DNA from: Ruegeria atlantica
Lineage (GTDB): Bacteria > Pseudomonadota > Alphaproteobacteria > Rhodobacterales > Rhodobacteraceae
Assembly: GCF_001458195.1 (NCBI RefSeq)
Contig: NZ_CYPU01000049.1
Location: 62,001 to 126,000 of the forward strand
Direction: 5' to 3'
DNA: 64,000 nt
Positions 25,984 to 34,943 of the stretch are shown one piece after another. Within the stretch, counting starts at the first letter, position 1. The number at the start of each line of letters is the position of its first letter. The notes beneath the pieces are model-generated. The model saw only the letters and a list, made by a program, of their open reading frames with translations, searched no databases and was not told the origin of the DNA. The position numbers were made by a program, and so were the translations under genes.

Positions 25984-28238
25984 TGGCACTCGACGATCGC
26001 AAATCTGAATTCACTTTTGTTGGCACGCGACCGAACCGTCCCGATGGGTTGGACAAGGTTACGGGCCGCGCCAAGTTCGGGGCCGATATGTCGGCACCCG
26101 GTATGTTGCACGGCGCGATCCTGCGCTCGCCTCACGCCCATGCGCGGATTGTGAAAATTGACACGTCGAAAGCCGAGGCGCACAAGGATGTCAAAGCCGT
26201 CGTGACCCGCGCGGATTTTGCGGACGTCCCGTTCAAACCGGGACTGGAGGGCGAATTCTGGAATGTTCTGGAAAACGTCATGGCAGGCGAAAAGGCTCTG
26301 TATGACGGACACGCCGTTGCGGCTGTAGCAGCTACGTCTGCACTTGCAGCGCGCGATGCGCTCAAGCTGATCGAGGTTGAATACGAGGTGTTGCCCCACG
26401 TCACCGATGTGGACAAGGCGATGGCCTCGGATGCTCCAGTCATTCGCGAAGGTGCCGCGGACTATTCAGTTCCCGAAGGAATGCATCCAAACGTCGTGCG
26501 GTACCACGAAAGCGGACACGGTGATGTCGAGGCTGGCTTTGCCGAGGCCGATCTGGTCATCGAAGACAGCTTTGTCACCGAGGCGACCCATCAGGGTTAC
26601 ATCGAGCCGCACGCCTGTTTGGGTATGCTGGGCAATGATGGCAAGGGTGAGCTGTGGTGCACGACCCAGGGCCACTGGATCGCGCAGAAAACCTGTGCAG
26701 CGCTGTTGGGCATTGAGACCTCACAGCTGCGCGTCACGGCATCCGAGATTGGTGGTGGCTTTGGCGGCAAGACGACCGTCTTCATCGAACCCGTCGCGCT
26801 GGCGCTAAGCCGTAAGGCCAACCGTCCGGTCAAACTCGTGATGACCCGGTCCGAGGTGTTCCGGGCAACCGGCCCCACTTCGTCGGCGTCGATGGACATC
26901 AAGATCGGCATGAAGAAGGACGGTACCATCTCGGCCGCGCAGGGCGTGTTCCGCCTGCAAGGCGGCGCGTTTCCGGGTGCGCCGGGCGATATGACCGCCA
27001 TGTGTGCCTTTGCGCCTTACAATCTGACCAACGTCAAACAGGTTGGCTATGACGTTATGGCCAACCGACCGAAACAGGCAGCCTACCGTGCACCCGGTGC
27101 ACCAATGGGGGCATTTGCCGTTGAGTCGGTGATTGATGAGCTGTGCAAAAAGCTGGACCTTGATCCTGTCGATGTACGCCTGAAAAATGCGGCGTATGAA
27201 GGCACCAAGGCCAGCTACGGCCCGCGTTATGAACGCATCGGTCTGGTTGAGACGTTGGAAGCCGCCAAGGCGCATCCGCACTATTCAGCGCCGCTGAAAC
27301 CGGGGCAGGGACGCGGGATCTCCTGTGGGTTCTGGTTCAACCACGGTGGAGAGACCTCGGTGTCTCTATCTCTGTCTGAGGACGGCTCGGCCCAGTTGAT
27401 GGTTGGTACGCCGGACATCGGCGGCTCGCGTGCATCTATGGCGCTGATGGCGGCTGAGGTTCTGGGTATTCCCTACGAAAACATCCGGGTGACCATCGCC
27501 GATACAGCGACGCTTGGGTACAACGACGTCAGCCACGGCTCTCGCGTGACCTACGCTTCTGGCCTGGCCACCATCAAAGCAGCCAATCACGCGGTCGAAA
27601 AACTGTGCGAACGCGCGGCGGCCAGCTGGGGAATTCCGACCGACGCGGTGAAATGGGAAAACGGCTGTGCGGTGCCCTCTGGCCCCAATGCCGGTGACTT
27701 CGATCCGCGCCCGCTGGCCGATATCACGGCCCATATGGGTTCGACCGGCGGTCCGATCTCGGGCCACTTTGAGGCGACCCCGGAAGGCGCGGGCGTGTCC
27801 TTTGGTACCCATATCGTTGATGCCGAGGTTGATCCGGAAACCGGCAAAACCGCGATCACTCGCTACACGGTTGTTCAGGATGCCGGTAAGGCCATCCATC
27901 CGACCTATGTGGAAGGCCAGTATCAGGGCGGTGCCGCGCAAGGCATTGGTTGGGCTTTGAACGAGGAGTATATCTACGGCGAGGATGGTCGCCTGCAGAA
28001 CTCGATCTTCCTCGACTATCGCATCCCCGTCGCCAGTGACCTGCCGATGATCGACACGGTGATTGTCGAAGTGCCAAACCCCGGCCACCCATTCGGTGTG
28101 CGTGGCGTCGGTGAGACCGGCATCGTGCCGCCCTTGGCTGCCATTGCCAACGCCGTGTCGCACGCGGCGGGCGTACGTATGCGACAACTGCCAATGTCAC
28201 CGCCGCGTATTCTGGCCGCGCTGAAGGACAATGGTTGA
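25983..28238 (+). CDS. Molybdenum hydroxylase catalytic subunit (xanthine dehydrogenase family)
   Basis: 751 residues. Mo-cofactor motifs GGGFGGKTTVFIEP (near 260) and the catalytic-Glu motif GVRGVGETGIVPP near the C-terminus are present. The active-site segment reads AYRAPGAPMGAF. It is neither AYXCSFR (form I CO dehydrogenase) nor the form II AYRGAGR, so CO oxidation is unlikely. Such enzymes hydroxylate heteroaromatic or aldehyde substrates with water-derived oxygen. The substrate is unknown, but the dehalogenase neighbour makes an aromatic one plausible. Confidence 0.88.
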   Translation: MALDDRKSEFTFVGTRPNRPDGLDKVTGRAKFGADMSAPGMLHGAILRSPHAHARIVKIDTSKAEAHKDVKAVVTRADFADVPFKPGLEGEFWNVLENVMAGEKALYDGHAVAAVAATSALAARDALKLIEVEYEVLPHVTDVDKAMASDAPVIREGAADYSVPEGMHPNVVRYHESGHGDVEAGFAEADLVIEDSFVTEATHQGYIEPHACLGMLGNDGKGELWCTTQGHWIAQKTCAALLGIETSQLRVTASEIGGGFGGKTTVFIEPVALALSRKANRPVKLVMTRSEVFRATGPTSSASMDIKIGMKKDGTISAAQGVFRLQGGAFPGAPGDMTAMCAFAPYNLTNVKQVGYDVMANRPKQAAYRAPGAPMGAFAVESVIDELCKKLDLDPVDVRLKNAAYEGTKASYGPRYERIGLVETLEAAKAHPHYSAPLKPGQGRGISCGFWFNHGGETSVSLSLSEDGSAQLMVGTPDIGGSRASMALMAAEVLGIPYENIRVTIADTATLGYNDVSHGSRVTYASGLATIKAANHAVEKLCERAAASWGIPTDAVKWENGCAVPSGPNAGDFDPRPLADITAHMGSTGGPISGHFEATPEGAGVSFGTHIVDAEVDPETGKTAITRYTVVQDAGKAIHPTYVEGQYQGGAAQGIGWALNEEYIYGEDGRLQNSIFLDYRIPVASDLPMIDTVIVEVPNPGHPFGVRGVGETGIVPPLAAIANAVSHAAGVRMRQLPMSPPRILAALKDNG

Positions 28239-28476
28239 GGTCCATCTCTGGTCCGGCCTCCGGTCTTTGACCGGGGGCCAACAGGTGGTCGAGGTTGAGG
28301 CCAAAACCACCGGCGATCTATTGCGGGAACTGGTGAAGCTACACCCGCAGCTTCAGGCGCCGATTGATGCGGGCGTATCCATCGCCATTGATGGGCGCGT
28401 CATCGCCAGCGGATTAACTGAGCCGATCCCTGAGGGCAGCGAGATTTACCTGATGCAACGTTTGCGGGGCGGTTAA
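28231..28476 (+). CDS. MoaD/ThiS-family sulfur-carrier protein
   Basis: 81 residues ending RLRGG. The C-terminal double Gly is the site adenylated and thiocarboxylated in MoaD/ThiS proteins; the beta-grasp pattern (VEVHLWSGLRSL, GSEIYLMQRL) fits. It overlaps the Mo-subunit gene by 8 bp. Family role: donating sulfur for molybdopterin synthesis. A copy tied to one hydroxylase may serve that enzyme's maturation; this is inference. It overlaps the convergent acyltransferase gene by 4 bp. Confidence 0.8.
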   Translation: MVEVHLWSGLRSLTGGQQVVEVEAKTTGDLLRELVKLHPQLQAPIDAGVSIAIDGRVIASGLTEPIPEGSEIYLMQRLRGG

Positions 28477-29180
28477 GCCTCTGGCGACCACGGTTCACGT
28501 CCGACCATGCGGTCGGCCTCGGCGGTGATGTCGTTCATATGTTGTTCAAGGCTTTGCCGCAGCTCTTCGATTTGCTCTTCTGATGCTTTGCGTGGAACGG
28601 TTTCAGTCCACTCGCGGCACAGAAATACTCCCCTGTTCCGCCAGGGGCGGGGCATCAACAGGCGATCCCATGTACCCGCTTCGCTGCCATATTGCGCGGA
28701 ATAGGTGATTCCGAAGATCCGTTTGCCCGAGGTGCGCGCCCAGACCAGCGGCACCGTGGACAGCACACGCTCGGGGCCGCGTGGTCCGTCGGCGGCGATG
28801 CCGATGGAAACCCCTTTCTTAATCTTGCCGAACACCTCTCGCGACACGGCGACGTTGCTCTTGTGTTTGCTGGCCATGGCGATTGTATCCATGCCGAACA
28901 GTTTCTGCACCCGACCTACCATGCTGCCTGCTCGTGCAGACGAAGTGATCGAGCAGATGCGCCCTTTGTCCAGCGGAAAGAAATACGGCGACTGCGCCAG
29001 CCGCTGATGCCACAGCACCACGATCACCGGCTCACCTTGTTCGGCCAGTTGGTCCAGTTCTTCGTATCCGATGCGCTGCCACTTGGTGTTGCGATTGACC
29101 ATCCGAATATAACTTGCGATGCGGCGCGCGGCCCAGTTCAAAACGGCTTCGCTGTCGGCGATCTTTTTGCGGATACTCAC
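28473..29180 (-). CDS. DUF374 (lysophospholipid/lipid-A type) acyltransferase-like protein
   Basis: 235 residues. Motifs LWHQRLAQSPYFFP (an HxxxxxxxF type acyltransferase start), DGPRGP and GITYSAQYGSEAGTWDR match DUF374, a family related to lysophospholipid and lipid acyltransferases. No long membrane segment is evident, so it is probably peripheral to the inner membrane. Acceptor lipid unknown. It is convergent with the MoaD-like gene and divergent from tRNA-Trp. Confidence 0.78.
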   Translation of the reverse strand: MSIRKKIADSEAVLNWAARRIASYIRMVNRNTKWQRIGYEELDQLAEQGEPVIVVLWHQRLAQSPYFFPLDKGRICSITSSARAGSMVGRVQKLFGMDTIAMASKHKSNVAVSREVFGKIKKGVSIGIAADGPRGPERVLSTVPLVWARTSGKRIFGITYSAQYGSEAGTWDRLLMPRPWRNRGVFLCREWTETVPRKASEEQIEELRQSLEQHMNDITAEADRMVGREPWSPEA

Positions 29181-29323
29181 GGATTGGGCCCCTCGTACTG
29201 ACCAAACCGTGTCTTATAGAACTAAACGCTGCACGCAACTTGTTTGTCGGGTGCATTAGTCGCGCGGAATCTAAAAAAGCCTCTTGAGTCCGCTGCGCGG
29301 CTGGCATATTTGATGCGCACCTT

Positions 29324-29399
29324 AGGGGTATAGCTCAGTTGGTAGAGCGACGGTCTCCAAAACCGTAGGTCGCGGGTTCGAACCCTGCTGCCCCTGCCA
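29324..29399 (+). tRNA. tRNA-Trp (anticodon CCA)
   Basis: 76 nt with encoded CCA. The acceptor stem AGGGGTA pairs with TGCCCCT (one G-U). The D stem is GCTC/GAGC, the anticodon stem ACGGT/ACCGT carries CCA at positions 34-36, and the T arm GCGGG-TTCGAAC-CCTGC is intact. Position 24 is G, the wild-type base. Confidence 0.95.
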
Positions 29400-30205
29400 T
29401 TCCTTTTTTGATCTGCGGCCGGTTCATTCAAAGAACGAAACCCAATTTGGTTATCCTACAATAGCTTGAAATATAATCTGAGTCTGGAGAGACCCGGACG
29501 CGAGGCGCGATTCCTAACTTTTCGAACAACGCCGCAGCACGGCATTGATAGCTAGAAAAATTTGAATTCGTCGACGGAGAGCATACTGACCAACCGACCG
29601 TTGTTTGAGTCCCAGCCCGCAGGTGACTTTGAGATGAAGTCTTCGAAGTTAGGCCCGTGCAGCTTCATAAGCCGAGACCTCTCTATCTCGTGAAGCAAAT
29701 AGAACAGCCCTCCGCGTTTGCCCTTTAAGGACTCCGGCACGGTGAGCGCTGCGACGCTCTTAGAATATTTTGACTGCTGCTCTATTTTGGCCACCGGCAT
29801 TCGCCTTTTTTGCGACCGTATCAACTGAAAGGAAATATGGCAAATATGTGGCGTAGAAAACTTTGCCGGTGTTGCATACGGGAATTTTGAGATCCCGGGG
29901 GGGTCTAAAGGCGGCTGAATCTGACCGATCCATTTTCTGCATCCAACTGGCTTCACGCCGCATGCGATTGTACGAGGCTTTAAAAGACGCCCATTTCGGT
30001 GATGAAGTCTGCGTGGGCCATCTTATTCTCCTCCATCGCGTGCTCGGTTGTTCATTCCACTCAGATTGGCGGCTGTGTTGAACCAGGGGTTTGGATGGAA
30101 TTTACATTGGTTTAGCCAGGTGCCGCGAAATTCGATCAATCCGGTTTCCTACGCCTTTGGAATGGCCTATGGTCCTGCCCACAACAGACAGGCGGAAGAG
30201 GATTC
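29400..30205. other. 800-bp gene-poor stretch after tRNA-Trp
   Basis: Only one weak leftward ORF is supported here. No ribosomal-protein or secE genes follow the tRNA, as I would expect in many alphaproteobacteria. The base composition looks more AT-rich than the neighbours. It contains GTAGAAAACT near 29852, close to the LysR element seen elsewhere. No integrase and no repeat of the tRNA 3' end were found. It may be a decayed insertion. Confidence 0.4.
29552..29800 (-). CDS. Unrecognised small protein, possible remnant
   Basis: 82 residues from ATG 29800, with AAGG just upstream; the frame extends to 29956 but that part looks less protein-like. The sequence has a charged middle (LLHEIERSRLMKLHGPNFEDF) without any motif I know. 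It is isolated after tRNA-Trp in an AT-richer segment, so it may be a fragment of a lost mobile gene. Coding status is uncertain. Confidence 0.3.
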   Translation of the reverse strand: MPVAKIEQQSKYSKSVAALTVPESLKGKRGGLFYLLHEIERSRLMKLHGPNFEDFISKSPAGWDSNNGRLVSMLSVDEFKFF

Positions 30206-31345
30206 ATGTCGCGTTTTGATGGTTACTTCCTGCGGCAGCTGCTGATTCTGTTCGGCTTTTTCACCCTGGTTCTGGTGGGTGTGTTCTGGATTACCCGTTC
30301 CGTCAGCCTTTTTGACCGGGTGATCAGCGGCGGCCAACCCGCGATGGTGTTTCTGGAATTCACCGCACTGACCCTACCAACCCTTATCCGCACCGTGATG
30401 CCGATGGCGGTGTTTGCCGCAGCCGTCTATGCCACCAATCGCCTGAGCCGCGAAAGCGAAATGACTGTGATGCTGGCCACCGGGACCAGCCCCTGGAGAT
30501 TGGCGCGCGCAGTGTTCGTATTTGGCATCGTAACCGGCCTGATGATGGCCGCGATCAGCGTCTTCCTGCGCCCCGCGTCCGTTGAACAATTGGAACAGCG
30601 CCAAGCCGAGGTCGCAGGGGATGTCACCGCCCAGCTTTTGAATGAGGGTGAATTTTTGCACCCCGCGCAAGGCGTTACGGTTTATATTGGGAAAATTGAT
30701 CTGGATGGCACTTTGTCCGAGGTCTTTGTCTCAGACCGTCGGAATGAAGAGGAACCGGTAAGCTATTCCAGCAAGACGGCTTATTTGGTCAACAATGGCG
30801 CCGGCATTCATCTTGTGATGGTGGACGGGATCGCATTGCGCCTGAATCCAGAAGGCAGGACGCTGTCTTCAACGCTTTTTGCGGATGCTTCTTATGACAT
30901 CTCGGAACTGACAAATTCAGACACCAACGCCATGCGCAGTCTTGAGGCGATCCCAACGCTCGAGCTTTTGCAGGGCCGGGAAAGTATTCTGGCGACCGAG
31001 CAGTTCTCGGAAGGGGAACTGATCGAAGAGCTGCATCAGCGTTTTTCATGGATCGCTATTTGTATCGCGGTGGCGATGGCTGGTTTTTCAACGCTGATGC
31101 TGGGCAGTTTTTCGCGCTTTGGGCTGTGGCCACAGATATTCGGAGCTTTCACGATTTTGGTCCTGTTGGAGGGGGTCCGGGGCTTTGTGTCCCCGGTCGT
31201 GATTGATGATCCAAACCTGTGGATTTTGCTTTATCTTCCCGCGATTGTCGGCGTCTTGATTTCATGCGTGTTCCTGTTGATCGCCGGGCGGCCATTGCTG
31301 CGCACCCGAACGCGGGGGGCGAATGGAGCTTTGTCTCAAGCTTAA
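30206..31345 (+). CDS. lptF: LptF/LptG-family permease, LptF-like
   Basis: 379 residues, RBS GGAAGAGGA. An N-terminal DGYFLRQLL-type start, then membrane helices at about 12-32, 50-75 and 100-120, a periplasmic beta-rich middle (about 130-270) and three C-terminal helices give the YjgP/YjgQ topology. LptF and LptG form the LptB2FG transporter that extracts lipopolysaccharide from the inner membrane. The usual lptG partner is not next to it: a convergent LysR follows, overlapping by 4 bp. Whether it is the main LptF or a paralogue cannot be told here. Confidence 0.85.
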   Translation: MSRFDGYFLRQLLILFGFFTLVLVGVFWITRSVSLFDRVISGGQPAMVFLEFTALTLPTLIRTVMPMAVFAAAVYATNRLSRESEMTVMLATGTSPWRLARAVFVFGIVTGLMMAAISVFLRPASVEQLEQRQAEVAGDVTAQLLNEGEFLHPAQGVTVYIGKIDLDGTLSEVFVSDRRNEEEPVSYSSKTAYLVNNGAGIHLVMVDGIALRLNPEGRTLSSTLFADASYDISELTNSDTNAMRSLEAIPTLELLQGRESILATEQFSEGELIEELHQRFSWIAICIAVAMAGFSTLMLGSFSRFGLWPQIFGAFTILVLLEGVRGFVSPVVIDDPNLWILLYLPAIVGVLISCVFLLIAGRPLLRTRTRGANGALSQA

Positions 31346-32172
31346 TCCGCCGCACGCAGTTCGGTCAGGCAGGCCACCACGTCATCGAAGGCTTCGCTGT
31401 CCCGCCGGGTCACCAGATAAAGCGGCAACATCAGGTCTATCGCTTCGGCAACCGGCACCAACGTGCCTTCGTTCAATTGTTCCCGAATAACATATTCGGG
31501 GAAATACCCCGTGCCGCCGCGCTGCAAAACATACCGCAGGCCCATCATGCAATTGCCCAAAAAAAGCGTCTGGCCTGCCGCTTTGCGCGCTGCTGACCGC
31601 ACGTGGTCCTGATAAACTTCGCCTAACTCGAGATTCACGAAAACCGGGTCTTTGCCCGCGCCGGGGGTTTCGACCAACAATAAAAGTTCCGGTGCCAGTT
31701 CGTGATATAGAACGCGCCGATCAGATGGTTTTTCGTGGGTCAGTGCTGCATCCAATACATGCGTCGCCACGGCTTCGACCATGTTGAGGTCATGATCGTA
31801 GTTCAGGGTCAGCAATAGCTGGCCATGGCGTTGTTCATAGCGAACGGCCAGATCGACCAGTAATGGGTCCCAAACGCTGAGCTGTGCACCAAGGCGAAGG
31901 GCGATCCGGTGCGGTGTCTGCCCCGGAAGGTCACGAGAGGCGAAGGACCACAATGACAACATCTGCTCGGCATAGGGTCGAAACTGCCGTCCGAATTCTG
32001 TCAGGTTGGTGCCGCCTGCGCCCCGAGTGAACAGCGGCTTTCCGGTTTCCTCTTCGATCAGTTTGATACGGGCGCTGACCGCGGTCTGTGTTATGTTGAG
32101 GCGTCGAGCAGCGGCATGGAAGCCACCGGTGTCTGCAACGCACAGAAATGTCTCAAGAGCTTTGATTTGCAT
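31342..32172 (-). CDS. LysR-family regulator divergent from the HD-domain gene
   Basis: 276 residues from ATG 32172; the frame upstream to 32439 runs through the divergent promoter and is rejected. The HTH is KALETFLCVADTGGFHAAARRLNITQTAVSARIKLIEEE. Its start is 100 bp from the HD-domain gene start, with an AT-rich spacer (TTGACAGTATTTTTTGATC). It is probably the regulator of that gene. Confidence 0.88.
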   Translation of the reverse strand: MQIKALETFLCVADTGGFHAAARRLNITQTAVSARIKLIEEETGKPLFTRGAGGTNLTEFGRQFRPYAEQMLSLWSFASRDLPGQTPHRIALRLGAQLSVWDPLLVDLAVRYEQRHGQLLLTLNYDHDLNMVEAVATHVLDAALTHEKPSDRRVLYHELAPELLLLVETPGAGKDPVFVNLELGEVYQDHVRSAARKAAGQTLFLGNCMMGLRYVLQRGGTGYFPEYVIREQLNEGTLVPVAEAIDLMLPLYLVTRRDSEAFDDVVACLTELRAAD

Positions 32173-32272
32173 GTTGACAGTATTTTTTGATCGAAGTGAT
32201 AAAATCAATTCATTTTTTTCAGCTGCTGCCTTCGGATATGCTGGCCGTAGCAGATCAGCCAGAGGAAACATC

Positions 32273-32863
32273 ATGCTGGACAAAAGCCACAAACCCACCT
32301 GGACCAGTTTTGAAGAGGCGACCAAAGCCGATTGGGACGCCGTCATGGAGTATGAAGAGGCGTTCAACGCCGCCCTTCCAGACCGAATCCTGGACGCGAT
32401 CCGTTCCCTGGACGAGGCGTGGACGCCATACCCGGTCAATCGTTACCAGCACAGCCTTCAGGCCGCGACGCGTGCTTATGAGGATGGTGCGGATGAAGAA
32501 CTGGTGGTCGCGGCACTGATACATGACACCGGAGATATTTTGTCACCGTATAACCACGGTGAGTTGTCGGCAGCGATGATGAAACCTTATGTCAGCGAGA
32601 AAACCCACTGGATATTAAAACACCACTGCGTGTTCCAAGGCTATTACTACAATCACCACCTGGGTGGTGATCGTAACGCCCGCGACAAGTACCGCGACAG
32701 CCCCTATTGGGAGGATTGCCGTTACTTCTGCCATGAATACGATCAGAAGGCGTTTGATCCCGAGTATCCGACTAAACCGCTTGAGTTCTTTGAACCCATG
32801 CTGCGCCGCGTCCTGAACAAGGGCGAAGGCCATATGGAACTGAACGAAACGTCCGAGGGTTAA
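32273..32863 (+). CDS. HD-domain protein, candidate PhnZ/MIOX-like oxygenase
   Basis: 196 residues from ATG 32273, with AGAGGAAA upstream. The metal motif begins YQHSLQAATRAYEDGADEELVVAALIHDTGD, very close in pattern to PhnZ and the inositol-oxygenase class (HSLQ before HD, then HGE and KHH). Most HD proteins are phosphohydrolases; the HSLQ form is seen in mixed-valence diiron oxygenases acting on hydroxyphosphonates or inositol. No phosphonate genes adjoin, so the substrate is open. It is single-gene, LysR-divergent, and overlaps speB by 4 bp tail to tail. Confidence 0.72.
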   Translation: MLDKSHKPTWTSFEEATKADWDAVMEYEEAFNAALPDRILDAIRSLDEAWTPYPVNRYQHSLQAATRAYEDGADEELVVAALIHDTGDILSPYNHGELSAAMMKPYVSEKTHWILKHHCVFQGYYYNHHLGGDRNARDKYRDSPYWEDCRYFCHEYDQKAFDPEYPTKPLEFFEPMLRRVLNKGEGHMELNETSEG

Positions 32864-33702
32864 CAGGCAGCCATCAGGCGATAAACGATCTGCGCGGCGG
32901 TGAAGTCCCAGGCGGCATTGCCGTTCGGGGCCAGTTCCACAACGTCGAAGCCTACGCATTTGCGGCCTTTCAGGGTGTGTTCTACCAGCCGTAACGCCTG
33001 ATAATACCCCAGGCCACCGGGCACCGGAGTTCCCGTGGCGGGCATGATCGCCGGGTCCAGCCCGTCGACATCGAAACTGACATAGACCAGCTCGGGAAAA
33101 TCCTCTGGCAGGTCGACAGCGTGGATATTGCCTGTGACCAGATCTTCTGCATCCACGTGGAAGATGTGGTTTTTCAGGCGGCTCTGTGCCTCTTCAGTCG
33201 AAAAGGCGCGGACACCGAACTGAGCCAATCGAACGTCTTCTTCGGCCAGCAGGTGCATGACCGAAGCATGGGAGTGTTTTTCCCCCTGATATGCATTGCG
33301 CAGGTCGGCATGGGCGTCGATCTGAACGATGCCGATTGGTTGACCTAATGCGCGGGCCACTCCCATGACGGCGCCGTAACTGAGCGAATGCTCTCCGCCC
33401 AAAGTCACTGGAACCCTGCCAGCGCGAACAGCGGCTTCGGTGCGCTGGGCAAGGCGCTCCATGATCTCGGACAGGGCGGCGTCGCAATCCACTGGTTCTT
33501 CGGTGAAAATCCCCTCGACGCATGGCTCGGCATGTCCGGTAATGCGTTCCAGCTCATTGCTGGCCTCGATGATGGCATCAGGCCCTTTGGCCGTGCCCGA
33601 GCCGTAAGAGACCGTGCGCTCCAGCGGCACCGGGATAACGCGAAAACGGGCATCTTCGGTGCGCTCAAATGTGGTCAGTTCACTGTCGAGGAAAATGCTC
33701 AT
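32860..33702 (-). CDS. speB: Agmatinase
   Basis: 280 residues of the ureohydrolase family: metal ligands in GGEHSLSYG, DAHADLRN and SFDVDGLDPA (the DxHxD and DxD sets of the Mn2+ pair). It hydrolyses agmatine to putrescine and urea. It is the last gene of the spermidine operon; its ATG overlaps the nspC stop by 4 bp. The presence of speA upstream supports agmatine over arginine or guanidino acids as substrate. Confidence 0.88.
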   Translation of the reverse strand: MSIFLDSELTTFERTEDARFRVIPVPLERTVSYGSGTAKGPDAIIEASNELERITGHAEPCVEGIFTEEPVDCDAALSEIMERLAQRTEAAVRAGRVPVTLGGEHSLSYGAVMGVARALGQPIGIVQIDAHADLRNAYQGEKHSHASVMHLLAEEDVRLAQFGVRAFSTEEAQSRLKNHIFHVDAEDLVTGNIHAVDLPEDFPELVYVSFDVDGLDPAIMPATGTPVPGGLGYYQALRLVEHTLKGRKCVGFDVVELAPNGNAAWDFTAAQIVYRLMAAC

Positions 33703-34868
33703 GAGAGTCTGTCCTTAAAGTCGTCATAGCCGAACTGCTTGATGATCTTCAGCTCGTCCGTTTCGCTATTCCACAGGGCAATGGTGGGCAGCGGTACGCC
33801 GTTGAACGTATTGGTCTTGACCATCGAATAATGCGCCTGATCCAGGAAGGCAAAGCGCTGGCCGATTACCAGTGGTCGATCCCATGTGTAGTCGCCGATC
33901 ACATCGCCCGCCAGGCAGGAGGGGCCACCCAATCGATAGGTGTGGCCCGTTTCTGCCTCGTTCATCAGGGCAGGGCGGTAGGGGGCTTCGATCACGTCGG
34001 GCATATGGCAGGTGGCCGAGATATCGGTGATTGCAAGGTTCATGCCATTGGTAGGCAGGTCGAGGATTTCGCCGACCAAGATACCTGCGTCCAGCGCGAC
34101 CGCCTCACCGGGTTCGAGATAGACTTCGATGCCGTATGTCTCGCGGATGTCCCTGATGAACGCCACCAGCCCATCGCGGTCATAGTCGTCGCGCGTGATA
34201 TGATGGCCACCTCCAAAGTTCAGCCATTTGAGTTGGCCGAGGAAGGGCTTGAGTCTTGGCAGGACGGCTTCCCAAGTGCGTTGCAATGGCGCGAACCCTT
34301 GTTCGCAGAGCGTGTGCATGTGCAGGCCATCAACCCCGGTCAGTTCGTCGGTCGTCAACTGACTGATTGGGGTGCCAAGGCGAGAGCAGGGCGCACAGGG
34401 GTCATATTTTGGGATCTCGCCTTCGGAATGCTCCGGGTTGATGCGCAGACCGACCTGAACGCCAGCGTTCCGAGCTTTGTCAAGAAACCGGTCTTTTTGC
34501 GCTGGTGAGTTGAATATGATGTGATCGGACAACGACAGAATTTCATCGACGTCCGCGTCCTTGTACCCGGCGCAGAAGGTCGCGACCTCGCCACCATAGT
34601 CTTCGCGACCCAGCCGTGCTTCGAAAATGCCAGACGCGCATGTGCCGCCAAGATGTTGGCGGACAAGCGGGGCGAGCGAGAACATCGAGAATGCCTTAAG
34701 CGCGCTCAGCACATGTGCGCCGGATCGGGTGCCAATATCGGCGAGAATGGTCAGGTTCCGCTCGACGGCCTTTTCATCAACCACGAAGCAGGGGCTTGGC
34801 ACGCGGCTCAGGTCAAAGCTGCGAAAGGCTCCGGCGTCTCCGGCCTGTGCGGTCATCATGTCGGACAT
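33699..34868 (-). CDS. nspC: Carboxynorspermidine/carboxyspermidine decarboxylase
   Basis: 389 residues of the fold III PLP decarboxylase family. The PLP lysine lies in LSALKAFSMFS near residue 58; the C-terminal catalytic Cys region (GGPSCLAGDVIGDY) and the FGGGHH glycine loop match the NspC/CASDC branch rather than ornithine decarboxylase. It decarboxylates carboxyspermidine to spermidine, the second step after the dehydrogenase next door. GGAGG is 8 nt upstream of the start. Confidence 0.9.
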   Translation of the reverse strand: MSDMMTAQAGDAGAFRSFDLSRVPSPCFVVDEKAVERNLTILADIGTRSGAHVLSALKAFSMFSLAPLVRQHLGGTCASGIFEARLGREDYGGEVATFCAGYKDADVDEILSLSDHIIFNSPAQKDRFLDKARNAGVQVGLRINPEHSEGEIPKYDPCAPCSRLGTPISQLTTDELTGVDGLHMHTLCEQGFAPLQRTWEAVLPRLKPFLGQLKWLNFGGGHHITRDDYDRDGLVAFIRDIRETYGIEVYLEPGEAVALDAGILVGEILDLPTNGMNLAITDISATCHMPDVIEAPYRPALMNEAETGHTYRLGGPSCLAGDVIGDYTWDRPLVIGQRFAFLDQAHYSMVKTNTFNGVPLPTIALWNSETDELKIIKQFGYDDFKDRLS

Positions 34869-34893
34869 GTCCGGCGCCTCCGAATTGTGGAGA

Positions 34894-34943
34894 GGCCGGG
34901 GGCTCTGCCCCCGGACCCCCGGAGTATTTTGGAAAAGATGAAG
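34894..34943. repeat. Roseobacter-type intergenic stem-loop repeat
   Basis: Stem CCGGGGGC (34896-34903) / GCCCCCGG (34907-34914) is followed by CCCCCGGAGTATTTTGG and AAAAGATGAAG. From memory, near-identical units are widespread between genes in Roseobacter genomes. It lies between nspC and the dehydrogenase gene inside the operon and could act as an RNA processing or attenuation element. Confidence 0.5.

Noticed and set aside
25983-28238. Aerobic CO dehydrogenase large subunit
   Set aside because: The loop reads AYRAPGAP instead of the form I AYXCSFR motif.
29324-30205. tRNA-Trp as an integration site with a genomic island
   Set aside because: No integrase and no repeat of the tRNA 3' end downstream; lptF follows after 800 bp.
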